Notes: generated by a model from the sequence alone, not told the origin. Shown: positions 11,557 through 25,294, counted from the first letter of the stretch. The stretch is 64,000 nt of DNA from Rotaria sp. Silwood1 (GCA_905250075.1 CAJNOP010000001.1:6219126-6283125); one strand, 5' to 3'. Numbers and translations: made by a program.

Positions 11557-13923
11557 ATTTATTGACAATAAAAGAAATCTAAAATAAAATAATTTTTTTT
11601 ATAGTTGCTTCATTGAATAGAACAAATCGATAAATTAATTAAAAAAAAGAACTAAAAGAACAAATACATAGCGCACCTTTAAGGTATCACAACATACTTC
11701 GAGCAACTAAACTAATGTTTGTTCGTGTTGACATAATATTTAAATATTCAATGCCCTAACGATTTTTTTTTTGTTAGTATATGCAAGATTTATCTTTTTT
11801 CGATTAAGATGTAAATAGATGCAAACATAAATATATTTAAAAAAAATTGAAAGGCTTCTCTTTTAATTTAGCTGTTAATGCTTCACTATGTAGAATAATA
11901 TCTTGTATATTGGTTAAATATAAGATTTATCGATATCATTAAAATTTATTTCTTACCAAACATATTGCTTTACATGAAGTTGAAATATTGGTATTATGAG
12001 TTATTTTCTCTTTTGAATATAAATATTTAAGACATAAACAAATATAATAGACTTGAAGTGTAAAGTTAATCAGAAAATATATTTATAAGTATTCATATAC
12101 ATACTCGTATATATATATCTGATTCAATATCCATGTTTGCTTCTGATACAATATTTATAGACAGATGACAAAGAATATTTGGTTTTTGATTTCAATATTC
12201 AATTGTAATGAAAGTCAACCAAACAAATGGAATGCAAGACAAAAGTCAATAAGTGATAATAGATGTTTTACATCATCACGTATATCTTTATGGATAAAGA
12301 TAGTAACAAGAAGACCGTTAGGTCATATCACCGATTAATGTCATTGAGTAGCATTTTAATAAACAAAAGTCTATTTGAATTTTAATATAGATTAGTATTG
12401 TTTATATAATATTCATATGTCTGAAGGCGAATACGGTTGACGTAACGTGAAAATCTATCTATACGTTAACTTGGAATCATAACCAATAGACAAGATTCTT
12501 GAACAGTAGATGTCATTAGTTTTGTTATGCAAATCATAGGAGAGATTGTATCGATCATCAACTAGATTTTCCTTTCTGCTGGTTCATAACGACGTAAAAA
12601 GAAGTAATTCAGCTGGTAGAAAAAAAAGTATGTATTTGATTGTTCAGACAGAGAATATAATGATGATTGATAAACTTTTGATGTCCGAATAGTTTGACTA
12701 ATATCATAAAACAAAGATAACTGAAAGACATAGAGGATATATTTTTTTATTTATTTTCAATAATAGTCTTTTTTTCATAAATAGTTTTGAAAATGATCAT
12801 TTAATCTGTCTTACTTATCTGAACAACTTTGAAAACAAAAATATGTTGTTGTCTTGCTATAAAATAAAGAAATGATTTTCAAGGTTTCTTAACATAATTA
12901 TTTCAATATAGGAAGTATTAGTTTTACAAGCTCACACCGAACAAGTAAATTATCTAAGGTTGTCTAAGTATATATTTAAATTAATCATTTATATAAGGCA
13001 AAACGCAAAAAAAAAATCCTACTTCATCCTTCTTTAGTACTTAAAGTACGAAGAAATAATGAATGATACGATAAAATAGAGAAAATAAAATTTTTCTCGT
13101 GTGTTTCTAATCAACATTTCTCAACTGATTTGTTGCCTTTGGGACGTCTCTTTGACAACAATGAGAAATAAACGAAAATGGTATAACATTTGCTTTGACA
13201 TTTTCTATCACAATGTGATGACAGCTTCTCAATCGATCAAGTTATATGGAATAAACCAGGGACATTGATAATTGGTATTATTGATCGTATTCGATAGTTT
13301 CTTGAACTCTTCTGTTGACATATTGTAAGATAGTAAATAGTTGAATAGCTTTCGACAAGTTGTCAAATCTTATTATAGATTTTTCTTTCGATTCAACATT
13401 ATTTATTTATTTAAAACCCAATCACACTTTAGACAATTATATTCTCGTATTTTTCAATCAACCTCATGATGTTGTTGACGTTACACAAAGAAATTCTTCT
13501 TTCTATTATTTCTATATCATTTTAATTGTTGCTTAAATTCTTTATTTATATTTAGTAAATTGTTGATGTCATAGTTTTCTTTGTTTTGTCATAGAAAAAA
13601 AGAACGATAGTGTCAAATTATTATCGATCCTCATTATTAGTTTCTGTTTTTTTTTATACTTAATGCACTGCACATTGCATGCATTTATTAATGACATAGA
13701 AACACAAAAAAAAACAGAGATTAATATTGGTTTTTTTCACCGTATGATGACTACACAATCCTTCGGTAAAAATATCTACTGCCTAGTTTCATAATTAAAG
13801 ACAATATTCATTTGCTCTATCTGGCATAAACTTGTTTATTTTTATATTGAACTCGTTCACCGGATGGATAATATATACAAGGAAAGAAATCAACAGAAAA
13901 GAACACATATGAATAGTTTATTA
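11557..13923. other. Gene-free spacer, 2.4 kb
   Basis: AT-rich sequence between the 5' end of the NADH dehydrogenase gene and the 3' end of INTS5. It would contain the former's promoter. No reading frame, RNA gene or clear inverted repeat recognised. Confidence 0.5.
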
Positions 13924-16900
13924 TCATGTAATTGATACAGTTGTTTGTAATTGTAAATGAAGAAAATGTTCAGCTATATGTCCAACATCTGCAATATTCT
14001 TTTGTATAACAAATCTAATTGGATCATAATATAATGAATCACGCATGATATTTTGTTGTTGTTGTTGTGGTTTTGTTGTTAATATTTGTTGATTTTGTTT
14101 TAAATAATTCCATATATCTAATAACAGTATAAAACAATCATAAGCTGTAACAAATGGAAATAATTCATAGATTTCATTTAATGGTGATGGAAGATAACGT
14201 GCCTAAAAAATGAATAAAAATAAAATTTAAATAACAAGACAATTTGAAAAGAATTTTTACTTTTTTAAGTAAAATAATTAAATTAGTTGAAAGTGTTATT
14301 TGTTTTAAATAGGTTTTAGCTCGATCTTCGCCTCGAAAATTTTCCCATTGAACAATTAAAGCACTTAATACACAACGAATTAATGGTAAACATAATTGAA
14401 AAGCATTAGTATCTATAATAAAAAAAAAACAAAAGATTATTCAATAAATTGAAAAATTTAATATAATAATTAACCTGTAGCTATTATTTCAAGTAATATC
14501 CACACAAGTGGTTGTTCATCAAGACGTCGAATTAATGCTAAATTTCTATAAATAAGATAAAAATTATTAGAATTCATCAAGTAGGCATGTTCTGAATACA
14601 TAAATATGGATATATTAGAAGAGAAAATCATTTTATTGCTATCCTATTAAAAAAACTGCAGTCACAGATGTGTTAAGATAGATCATATGTTTTATGTTAG
14701 TTACTTGTGCGAAAAGAATGTTTCTTCGTAGAAGAGAAAGTTACATCTGTCAGCCATTATTTTGAGAGATAAGTATGAAATGAGCATAGAGACGACATTC
14801 AAGAAGATAAATGAAAGAAATAAACAATTTCTGCTTTACAAGTATTAGCAAGGTCAAACAATATTTCGTCCGCGGTAGTTAAACTTGATTTATCAAAGAT
14901 AGATTTGATGTTCATTTAAGAACCATTTCTTTTTTACTTCTCATTAATTCTTTATTTTGTTTATCAACTAATCTAAGACTTAATAATAGATTGAAAGAAC
15001 TTAAAGAAGTAAACATTAGCAAAGTTTTGATTATAAATAACTCTCGGAAGGGAAACAGAAAAGGCGTTAGTTTTGAATTCTTCTGAGACTCTACGAAGTC
15101 ATTAGGAATCATTTGAAGTTTCATGAAGTTTGCTGTTTTTCCTTCAGTAATTTCCGACGTATATACAGTAGAACTCGACAAAAAAATGCCTTTTGACACA
15201 TTAATTTGGTCGATGTCTATTTCCTAAGTTTCTTGAGTGATCGCTTTAGAACTATTTTCAAACGTCAGGAAATACCTCTGTGCATTCACCATCATGATGT
15301 TGAATTTTATGAAAACGGCACATCATTTGAGTGTTGACCATCTGTTGGCGAATCAATCAGTTATATTACATTACTGGAGTAAGAGTTATTATTGTACTGT
15401 TCGAAAGTGACCGTCTGAGAAAGATTTCTGTGAGTGCCATCTAATATAAAATTACCAAAAGTCCAAAAGTGAACCATGGCGAAACATCAAGACTAGCAAA
15501 GCAATTTTTGAGTAACATCGGCATAAAACCAACACTGAGTCATCAAGTAATATGGACTTCAGATTAATTGAAAACTTGTGGTTGATACTCGAACGACTTG
15601 TTTAGAGAAAAAGATTTGAAAGTCTCGATAAATGGAGTGTGTCTTAAACAAAGAATGATATGTAATTGGCATGTAAATTCTAAATAGCTTTTAAGAGATT
15701 TAGGTTGTTCGATTTTATTTATTCGAAGAGAGAGAGAGAGCGAGAGTAAAGCTTTTGTTAAATACTTTAATTGTAGACTGTAATACATGTGTAATGTATC
15801 AATCAAAAAAGTTTGATTATTTATGGCTTCTATTAAGAGAAATTTTAAAATTTCTAGAAGTAATTTTTTTTGTTGGTAGTTTACTCTAGGTATGTGTTTA
15901 ATATAGGAGTGAACTAATAAAAATCTATTCTTTATTTCGTCGCAATTTTACCTTTCATTAGGTGTTTTACATTGATCATCATCAAATTGTAAATCCGTTA
16001 TTGAATCTGGTAAAATATTATCAATTAATGTTGTTGCTAAACAATTAAGTAATTGTTGTCTCTGTGTATTATCATTATAAATAAGTTCATTGAAAACATT
16101 TGTCATTAATATTGTATATTGTTCAATATACTAAAAAGTAGAAGAAAATAATTCAAATGATTGTTTTATTTGTTTGCTTTTTCTTACTTGAATTGGAACT
16201 TTAATAAATCGATCATTAACTAAGTTTCGTTTAAAAGAACGTGATAATACACGATTTGAATTAATTGCATTAATACTAAGATTTTGTTCAAGAAGTGAAT
16301 TAGATGTATCAATTGGTCGACGATTTATATTTGTATCATCAAGTTTATCAAAAGGCTAAAAACAAATAATTCGAAAAATAAAAAGTTTTGCAAAAAAAAA
16401 CATTGAAATATTTTACACTTAATTTTGGTACAATAAAATCGACTAATGTTATTATAATAAAAAGATCAAAATCATGATTCTTAAAATGAATAAAATTCAA
16501 AAGAGCATCACGCCAAAGAATTAAGTTATCAATTAAATTATTATCATTATCTTCAATTATTTTCATATGTATATCTGTAAATGAACAAGCTATTTGTAAA
16601 ATTTGTTCATATGTTGGTTGAATTTCATAATATTTTAATTGAAGACATATTTGAAGTATAAGAGTTGAATTTATTGAATTTTCATTTAATAATCGACTAA
16701 AATGATCAATTAATGACCATATTGTTGATTGAATTGAACGACTAAAAGAATATAAAGGCATGAGTTATAGAAGAAAATAATAATAATAATAATTTATCGA
16801 AACGAACTTATTTGATAATACACGTTCATCAACAAGAATTAATTGTAGAAGATTTTCAAGACATATGGATAATTTTGATGAATCATTTTGTTCAAATATT

Positions 16901-19900
16901 AAATTAAGTGCATCATGAAGACAATTTGGATGATAATATTCAAATTCAAGATGTATATCTTGAAGAATATCAAGCTGAAACAGTTAGAAAAAAACAACAA
17001 GACGTAAAACATTTTTTTAATATTAAAAAATTAGGAATTATTTGTTTTTTAGTAGAAGAAAAACTATCAAACAAGGGAATGACTCCATCAACACTCCCTG
17101 TTCGAAGTCATATTGAACACACAGGCATGTCTCATTGAGAGAAACTAAAGTTTCAAAGGATTCGCTCTTATGAACCTCTAGTCACAGTTGACAGAGAGAC
17201 TTGTTCGTTGTCTAATTTAATGAAATAGATGAATTGAAAGAAATCATCAAAAATTTCCTGTGTTAGTCATAGACATTTTTACCTAAATATAAAGTATAAG
17301 TAGACCTATGATATTTTGCTATTCTTCATTGATATACTGATTCTACATTCAAAATGCTGGAAGTATAAATAAATACGTGACAATGAAATAAAAGCATTTT
17401 TTTCATAATTATAAACTTATGGTTTTATGAAATCAATGGTCAATAGAAAACGAAATTATGAACGCATTTCTGATAAGACTTAACCGATTTATGTCACTGA
17501 AATCTATCTATCTTAATTCTTAAAGGAGAATTGTATCGAACATGATTTACATATGATTTTTTTTCTTGTGGTAAATAACATCTCAAGTCATTTTCCTGCA
17601 TAAGATGATGAATGCCTAGTTTTAAAAAATTCAAATAAAATTATTGTAAGAAAAGCTTCATGAAAATTTTATTTAATACTTTGAAACATTTTCTAGAAAA
17701 TTGACTTCAACATATAATAAATATGGAGCTGATATCTATGATAATTTTTGGAGTTGAATTCAGTTAGAAAATTTATTTTTCTTGCAAAATCTTTCCGATA
17801 AAAATAAATATCCTGGTTCAATTCAAATCAATGCCAATAACAATATAGATGGGATCGCATTCATTGGCTTCATTATATATGTAAATAAGTTCTGGCTATC
17901 ATAGACGGCGGAATATTTTGAATCTAGGATAGGCTCAATATTCTTTATACGATTTCCTCTGGGAGATTAAGAATTGAGAAGAAGATGAGGAACCTATTTA
18001 TAATATTCAGCTGAAAGTCATTTAGTGCTTCTTATTTGCAACTCATGTTGTGCATTGTATAAAGCTGTTACAATTCAGAAAAAAAGTTGCGATTGGTAAC
18101 AAAAAAAACATGCTAACATTTATCTATATTTTATTTCAACTCTCGAAAGAAAGCTCTTTGATCTATTTTAATGAAAAATAGAAGTACAGTTAAGCAGCAG
18201 TCTTCACAAAAAAAAAACAAAATGACATTGTGGATTTGCCCATTTTGTTGAAAATGTTTCTTAGGCATTTAAACAAAGAGTATTTCTTCGAACCTTTGAC
18301 AATATGATGTCGAAAATTTTATCATAAAAAACTCAATATTTTCTCTAAGAATAATTATTAAGTCTACTCCATTACGAAAAGTGTAACTATTTGTTCTCGA
18401 AGACAATGAAAAATTTTGCTGCCCTGTATAAATCTATCAATGTAATCGAACAAAAAGCAAATATTTGAGCCTATCCTAATCGACGATGCGTGAATCTGAC
18501 ATAGGCTTCAATCTATTCAAGCCTTGTAGTTCCATTGCCTATGCTAGTTATATATTATTGAGATTTATTATAAAATCCTGCAACGATATACTTTAACTTG
18601 TATCATTTATCATATAATGATATAGAAAAATTTTAATTCCTTAGAAAACTAGAATTTACCATAACCACATCAACTGAACAAAAATATCAAAGACAGTTCT
18701 TTCCGCAACAACTGCTCTTATTCAATTAGTTTTCATTCAGGATATCTTGTATTATAAAAAAATTGCGTACTCGATTTGAGCTTTGTGACATGAGCTATAC
18801 TAACAATACTTGAGTGGTAATCTATCTTTTAATGATTCTTAGACAAGTTAATATATTATATGGAATTATAATCTTACCGAAGTTTTACTTGTAAATATAT
18901 ATTGAAGATATTTAAGCATAGTCTCATCACCATTATAAAGTGCCACATTAAAACATAAATCATTAATAAAATCAATTTTTTGAGAATGTTTTGTATAAAT
19001 TAATAAATCAAGAAGATGATCAAATGAAATACGTAATGAAGCTAATATTGGTATACTTGGTTTTTGATTATCTTTTTGTAAACGAAATTTATAATGACAT
19101 TCATGACATAATTTTTGTAAAATATATTTACAACAATCACGTAATGTTAATTCAATTTCATCTTGATCTATAAAATAATATCAAATAAATAAAGAATTGA
19201 AACATTTATTTTTTTTTACCTGCTGATGTATCATCATGTATAAAACTTAGAATAAATTGAATTATTTGAAATGCATCCGTTCGAATTCTTATAAGACCAG
19301 ATATAAATTCATCAGTTAATCTGTAAGAAAAAATTTAAAACAAATAATCTTTTTAACAAAAATATTTTACTGTTCAATATCTATTGTTTTTGTTTGTCTT
19401 ATTGATGAACACAAACGACGTAAACTAAGTGAATTAAGAGATCTATAAAGTGAATAATAAACAATATCACATAATGGACCAGTAACAACAGCTGATGCCA
19501 TTCGTATTAATGAAACAATTGAAACATGTTTTTGACTATCATCACTTGTTAATAATAACTAATTAATAAAAAAGAAAATATTTATTATTCATATCTCTAT
19601 CTTTTTTTTTTGAATATTAAAACTAAACTTGAATTTGTTCCATTAATACTTGATGAAATATTTGTGGTTCTTGTGTAGCAATAACTTCAAGTGATGACCA
19701 AACAGCAAATATTCTTTCAATACCATGTAACATTTGTGATTGATTTTTTTCTTGTAAACTTAATTGAATTAATCGGGATATAAGTGTTTGACCACATCGT
19801 AAACTAAATATATAAAATAAAGACGTACAAATACAAAAAAAAAAAGAAAAATCTTCTTACCTTAAAGATACTGTAACCCAATCGAATTCAGGTCGAATAA

Positions 19901-21721
19901 GTGTTGACGCTTCAAGATATTTATTCAATGCATTATCTGCTGCTGTTGTACTGAAAACAGAAAAGAAAAGAAAATTCATAAATTCATAAATTTTGATATA
20001 TACTCATGTAAAATACATGTTGAACATATTTTAATTAATGTCATTGCCGCTTGACATTGTGTCCATAATTGAATTCGATCTTCAAGTGTTTTACATTTTT
20101 TAATAACTGATTCATTAGTATATCGTATTGTTAAATTAAACAATTGATCAATTGACCACTATAAAATATTTACAAAATAACTTTCGTTTTTAAGATTTTC
20201 TGTAATTATTTCTTAAAAATTTATTTTCTATTTAATCAATTTCTGGTCTGTCCTTGATTATACTTATCGAAAAAAAAAATTAGCACAAGATATTCACTCA
20301 TTTTTCGGTCACTTAAAGACAACTGATTAGAGCTAGAAGCAGTTACCTTCAATCCATTCTAATATATATTTAGAATTTCTTGCTGACAAAAGATTGAACA
20401 ACTATTATCAGATTGTTTCAAAAAGCGTAATAATAGTGTTTGTAGAGAATACTATTTTGATCAATATTGTAGTTCGGTTGAAACTTATCAAACTCAAAAT
20501 ATGAAACAATTTTTCATGTCTCAGTTTGCTTTACAAAACCGCAATATTTACTTTTGCATGATAGATTTTAAAGTTTTGTATTTCTAAAAGCAGTTTTTGA
20601 AAAAATGATTTTTTGGCAAATGCCGATTTCTATAGAAACTAGCTATTAACGTATACATAAGATTTCGCTTTTTGCAAAATATCTCATGTTGACACAATCT
20701 TATAGTCTATAATGTTAAGTTGAAGTTAGTCCAAGATGCAAACTAGGGATTGCGCCGAGCTGCTATTGTACTTTGTAAAGATATCATTTTGGAATTTTTT
20801 TACAAAATTTGCTGATCATTGTCTAATCTTGCTCGATAAGGAAAATCTTGACATGTATTCGGAAAAACAGAAAAATTCTGATTCTAACGATCTGCGTTTG
20901 GTTCTAACCAATTTTCTTTTAGTGATCAAACAATGAGTGAATATTTTGTGTCAATACGTTCACGCTAAAGATTTAGTTCTTCAGCATGATTTCACTCTGG
21001 ACTGAAACAATTGATTGATTGGATGAAACAGTATGTTGAACACTATCGATTTCTGTTTTCTTTGCATACGTTCATTCAATAAAAAGCCCCAAACTCCGTT
21101 TCGTTTTCAAAATGTGCTGTACTGAAAAATTTTTCAAATAATCCCGAGTGCTTCTAAAATGGGACAAATGAGATTTATCGGAATTCAGAGCTGTCCCACA
21201 GGGCTCTAAATAGTATCGAATTTTTCTACTGATTTCTATTTGAATACAACTTCAGACTAATCCAATCCGAGACAAACATTTCAAATTCATAATATGAATT
21301 TATTTCAAAAGTAAATCTTCGTCTTGCTTTTGTTTTGCTTAAACTTACTTGAGCGAGAATATTTGCCCAACTATTTGATTGTATAGCTAATGAAATTAAT
21401 TTTGTTTCAATTGTTGTTAATAAATCACTAACACCTTTAAAATGACAAACAAAGATATTAAAATTTTTTTTTTATCTAATAAAAATTATATGTATTACTT
21501 GTTATTAACGATTCATTTTGAATAAAACAATGTACACTAATATTAATTAATGAATTAAAATAATCAAAAATAGCTTCACGTGCTGATGGAATTGTTGTTA
21601 ATAAGTTTAAACAAATCGAACATGTACGTTCAAGATTAGCTGGAATTGTTAATGTACGATAATCTGCTGAATGACGAATAAAAAATGCAAAATCTTGTGA
21701 TAATTGATCTGATGATGACAT
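13924..21721 (-). CDS. INTS5: Integrator complex subunit 5
   Basis: Core subunit of the Integrator complex, which cleaves snRNA 3' ends and terminates paused RNA polymerase II transcripts in the nucleus. Fifteen exons, complement(join(13924..14202, 14261..14412, 14475..14545, 15952..16130, 16188..16355, 16417..16741, 16808..16974, 18878..19167, 19220..19320, 19371..19558, 19629..19803, 19861..19950, 20004..20158, 21349..21434, 21499..21721)), stay in phase and give 882 aa (human protein is about 1,020). Matches to the family run in order: LSQDFAFFIRHS...ERTCSICLNLL at the start; SWANILAQWSIDQL; LWTQCQAAMTLI; PEFDWVTVSLRCGQTLISRL; DRFIKVPIQ; LDEQPLVWILLEIIA; PSPLNEIYELFPF; and KNIADVGHIAEHF at the end. 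The fold is helical-repeat throughout, with no catalytic motifs, as expected. A strong acceptor (TTTTTTTTTCAG) lies 11 nt before the ATG. Introns at 14546-15951, 16975-18877 and 20159-21348 are long. Boundaries of short exons are manual. Confidence 0.88.
15440..15640 (+). pseudogene. Tc1/mariner transposase relic in INTS5 intron
   Basis: Plus-strand pieces resembling the C-terminal part of a Tc1-type DDE transposase: ETSRLAKQFLSNIGIK near 15481-15530, then in another frame LIENLWLILERLV near 15564-15600, which matches the family's conserved LNPIENLW block. Stops and frame changes separate the pieces. The rest of the 1.4 kb intron probably holds the remainder of the dead copy; its ends were not found. 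Confidence 0.6.
17915..18495. repeat. Short inverted pair in INTS5 intron
   Basis: AGGATAGGCTCAATATTC (about 17926) has an inverted partner, GAGCCTATCCTAATCG (about 18469). Only about 20-30 bp of good pairing is visible, so this may be an eroded foldback element or chance. Confidence 0.3.
20281..20955. mobile_element. Foldback element in INTS5 intron 2
   Basis: The left arm (about 20281-20420) begins TAGCACAAGATATTCACTCA. The right arm (about 20805-20955) is its imperfect inverse (TGAGTGAATATTTTGTGTCA). Pairing continues inward through GGTCACTTAAAGACAACTGATTAGA. No coding capacity. Occupies most of the 1.2 kb intron. Confidence 0.65.
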
Positions 21722-21881
21722 CTTTAAATAAACTGAAAAAAAAATTATTTTATTAATCAAAACAAATATATTTATTATATAGATATTTCTTGGTTTCTTT
21801 TTGCTTTTTTGTATTCTCACTAAATTGTAGACGAAAAAAAAAATATGTATATAAGATAAACAAGCTCATCCATACAATAGA

Positions 21882-23828
21882 TTAAAAGATACAATTACGT
21901 TTTCGAATAGCTAAATGTCCATCATATAAAAGTGAAAGACTAACACGATGTTTAATATTTGTTCCTGAACGTCGTATAAGTAAATCATTACGACCAACGG
22001 TTAAAACAAGTGCAGGAACAATTTCAAGATCATCAAAAACTAAAAGTATTGGTGAATTACGTGAAAACCATGCACGTTGATACCATAAACGACCTTCTTC
22101 AATACGAACATCAATATGAGATTTTGTTGATAAATCATCAATTTTAGGTTTAGATGAGTTTTTTTCAATGTTACACTCATTATTACAAAGACCATTTTGA
22201 ACATCTTTTATATCTTGTTCAATATCTGTACTTGATAAAGAACGTTGTAATTCAATACCACCAAATGGTGGTAATAAAGAATTACTTCTACTGAATATAG
22301 ATAAATCTTTTAATGATGTTGGCGTTGTTGTTGTTGAAGAGTTTTCGGAAATTGAATCATTTACTACTGCTCGTCTTAGATTATATGTGGGACGTTGTTG
22401 TTGTTGTTGTTGTTGCTGCTGTTGCTGAGTCGATTCATTTGAATGATGATTATATCCATCAAAAAGGATAATATCATTTGTAATATTTGTTTTATTCAAC
22501 ATATATTGATCAAAATTTGAAAAATGACGACAACGAATATTTACATTTTGATATTCAAAATCTAAATAACGACGTTTATCATTATATGTTGATAATAATT
22601 TTGATTTAAAATCATTTTTTTTTGTTTGAAATGTTACATCAGTTTGTCGTAATTCATATGCATACATATGTTCAATTGTATGAGATCGATAAAAATGCCA
22701 GAGATTTAAAGTATTTACCTTAAATATAAATAATAGAGCAAAATATTCTTTCCTACAATAAAAAAATAATTTATCAGAAAAATACAGATACTCAAAATAC
22801 ATGAATACTCAATGATTTTAATAAAATTTTCGCAACAGATTTCATAACAGGTTTGACATTTGTGGAGAGAATTTTGATTATGACTCTCATATTGAAGATA
22901 TACTACAAGCTCACTATAGCTATTTTCACATTCCTCAGTGATGACATCGGATTTTATCTAATATTTCTTTATTATCTTTACAAATAATTTTACGAAATTT
23001 GAAATTTTATATAACGATAATCAAGAGAGAAGCTTCTTTCTATAAAGCTACGTATTTACATGCATATGAAACAATTATACATAACAGAAAATGTTTCGCA
23101 TTTTTGTTTAGAAAACTGAATTAGAAATGTAGCAATTTTTGATTTCTAGAATTACAAGTAATGTAGCAATTTTACATTGATAGAAACAAAGATACGACGT
23201 AGAGGTGTGCAAATTTACTCTGTCCTACCCTTTAGGATAGAATATGATAATGAGAGAGATTTTTCAAGATGGGGTGAGGTTAAGCAAATGTTTCTCACTC
23301 ACAGTACGACAACAGATGACCTTTTACATCTCTAATACGAAATCTATTTTCTGAGAAGAACTAATTTACCTTAATAATTCAATCACATTAGTTTTGATTA
23401 AAATCAATAATATTGACTAATATTCAACTTTTTAATAAAGTTTTTTCGAATTGTATCTCTACCTTTCTTTGTTCATCTTTTAAACTGAAATTTTTATCAA
23501 ATTAGAATTATTTCATTAGTGTAAAATAAACGTAGAAAAAAATTTTTCGAAACGTAAATTTCGTATTCTTTCATACCTGTTTATCATACAATCTTAATAA
23601 TTGATTTAAACGTTTTTTATATTGCACATAATGTTCATCATTGTCACTGGTTTGTTTTTCAGTAAGAAGATTACTTGTTGTATAAGCTATATCTCGTTGT
23701 GTTAAATTTTTTAATTCTTCTCGTAAATGTTTTAAACGTTTTTCAATCAGTTTTAATGATATTTTTCTATTTGATAATTTATTCGATGTTGCATTAGACG
23801 AATGTTCTATGGATTCAATTGAGCACAT
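21882..23828 (-). CDS. Sds3/SUDS3-like Sin3-HDAC corepressor subunit (copy A)
   Basis: Sds3/SUDS3/BRMS1 proteins dimerise through a coiled coil and hold the Sin3-histone deacetylase complex together in the nucleus. Two exons, complement(join(21882..22718, 23577..23828)), give 362 aa. The join (YDKQ|VNTLNLW) aligns without gaps to the SUDS3 block from its first Tyr to VERNY, which fixes the splice. Residues about 15-140 are the Sds3 coiled coil. A poly-Gln run (CAG/CAA, 22394-22428) and a YNLRR element follow (compare the KLRRRPND of SUDS3). The C-terminal about 75 aa (RIEEGRLWYQRAWF...AIRKRN) match SUDS3's C-terminal Sin3-associated domain end to end. The gene lies 160 bp upstream of INTS5 and 204 bp downstream of a second Sds3-like gene, all co-oriented. 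Confidence 0.86.
22394..22428. repeat. Poly-glutamine trinucleotide repeat in Sds3-like copy A
   Basis: A run of TTG/CTG units on the plus strand (CAA/CAG codons on the gene strand) encodes about 11 consecutive Gln between the coiled coil and the C-terminal domain. Confidence 0.88.
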
Positions 23829-24032
23829 AATAAATATTCACACTTTTACTTTTTCTTTTAAAAATAAACAAAACTTATCATCTAGAATAAAACAAAGAAC
23901 CAAAATACTATCAAATCACTAAACAAAACAAAAGAAGAACGGAAAGTACTATATTACAAAAAAAAAACATAAGGTTTTTTTCTTTTCAATACGACATATA
24001 CATTTAATCAATAATAACGCATGAAACTAAAG

Positions 24033-24794
24033 TTATTTTCGACTACTTGATATTAATCTTAAATCATCTTCACATTCATCATCTTTAACAGTCCATTTTG
24101 GTAATTGAAATATACTAAATGCTCCAACAAGACGTTTTCGTGCTGCTTGTTGATGTGGCATAGGTGATAATATTCCACTTGTACCAATATTATTCATTGT
24201 TAATAATGTTGAAAATTCATCATCATTTATATTTGATGATGATGTTTGTTGTCCCATATCAGGTCGTTGTCGAAAATTATATGCTTTAGCTTGTAATGGA
24301 TGTGGTGGTTGCATAGTAACAAGTAATGGATCAACATCAAATGAACGGGAATGTATATCAATAGCTGAACGCATTTCATCAACAACTAATTTACGTTTTC
24401 GTCGAAGACGATCAAGTAAAAGTTCTTTTAATTCACTTTTTTTTGCAGCAAAATGTGCTCGTGTACAACGGGTTTCTAAATCAAAACGACGATCAATACG
24501 TTCTTCTTCAATTTTATAGCGAGCTTTTAATTGTAAACAATTATAATGATAAGTTTCAAGTAATGATTTTAAACGATTTGAATCAATTAATGAAGAATTT
24601 GGGTGTTGTTGTTGTTCAAGTGCTGCTAACTGACCGTATAAATTAACTAAATGAGAATCAATTATTGATGATGATAAACGATGATTATGACGACGTTGTT
24701 GTCTTTGTTGTTGCATAGTATTGCTATTTAATGAATGAAGTGGTAAATCAGATGTTAATGTAGAATTGGATTGAACTAATGAAGATCTATTCAT
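24033..24794 (-). CDS. Second Sds3/BRMS1-family protein (copy B), divergent
   Basis: 253 aa if the ATG at 24794 is used; the frame is open further upstream, but a splice-acceptor-like TTTAACTAATAG ends one base before this ATG, so the longer start is unlikely. Residues about 35-150 form a charged coiled coil with the family layout: LAALEQQ, CLQLKARYKIEEERIDRRFDLE, AAKKSELKELLLDRLRRKRK, then a MRSAIDI segment and YNFRQRP, the counterpart of the LRRRP element. The C-terminal Sin3-associated domain seen in copy A is not present; instead there is a short tail (GAFSIFQLPKWTVKDDE). Likely a nuclear coiled-coil partner of copy A or of Sin3, but the tail difference argues against simple redundancy. 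Confidence 0.68.
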   Translation of the reverse strand: MNRSSLVQSNSTLTSDLPLHSLNSNTMQQQRQQRRHNHRLSSSIIDSHLVNLYGQLAALEQQQHPNSSLIDSNRLKSLLETYHYNCLQLKARYKIEEERIDRRFDLETRCTRAHFAAKKSELKELLLDRLRRKRKLVVDEMRSAIDIHSRSFDVDPLLVTMQPPHPLQAKAYNFRQRPDMGQQTSSSNINDDEFSTLLTMNNIGTSGILSPMPHQQAARKRLVGAFSIFQLPKWTVKDDECEDDLRLISSSRK

Positions 24795-25294
24795 TCTATT
24801 AGTTAAATAAAATATATCATTGACAAGTATCCATAAACAAGAAGAAAAAAAAGAAAAGAACACAACACAACTAGCAAATTTTGTCTCCAATGGATAGTTT
24901 TAATTATCCAATCAAAACTTTTTTATGTTGAAACACAATGTGACATCTATACAATTGATACTTCTGAACAATATCAGTTTTAGTTGATGTTATTTAGGAA
25001 ACCGAAAGCAAAAGTTATTAATGTATAAACATATTTATATGCGATTCAATAAAATTACAAACTTCAACTGCATCCTTACACTGAAAAATGTCTTGTGTTC
25101 TTGTTAGTGTATAAAACACAGATTTGATCTGCGTCAATTGAAAATAGATCAATATTAGCGAACACATATCTTCTGATAATATAAACAATGAAATAATAAC
25201 ATCAACTTATGTGATATTTTAAATAACGAATTACATTATTATTGAGCCATTCTGTTATCCAGGATGTTGACTAGGGCATCAAAAACTGGAAAAA

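Noticed and set aside
21882..22802. A 306-aa single-exon reading of Sds3 copy A starting at 22802
   Set aside because: The first 28 residues are intron sequence; splicing 23577 to 22718 restores an ungapped family alignment, and the longer start does not.
24795..24890. Upstream extension of Sds3 copy B with a hydrophobic leader
   Set aside because: The leader would be a false signal peptide on a nuclear coiled-coil protein; a splice-acceptor-like sequence ends one base before the internal ATG.
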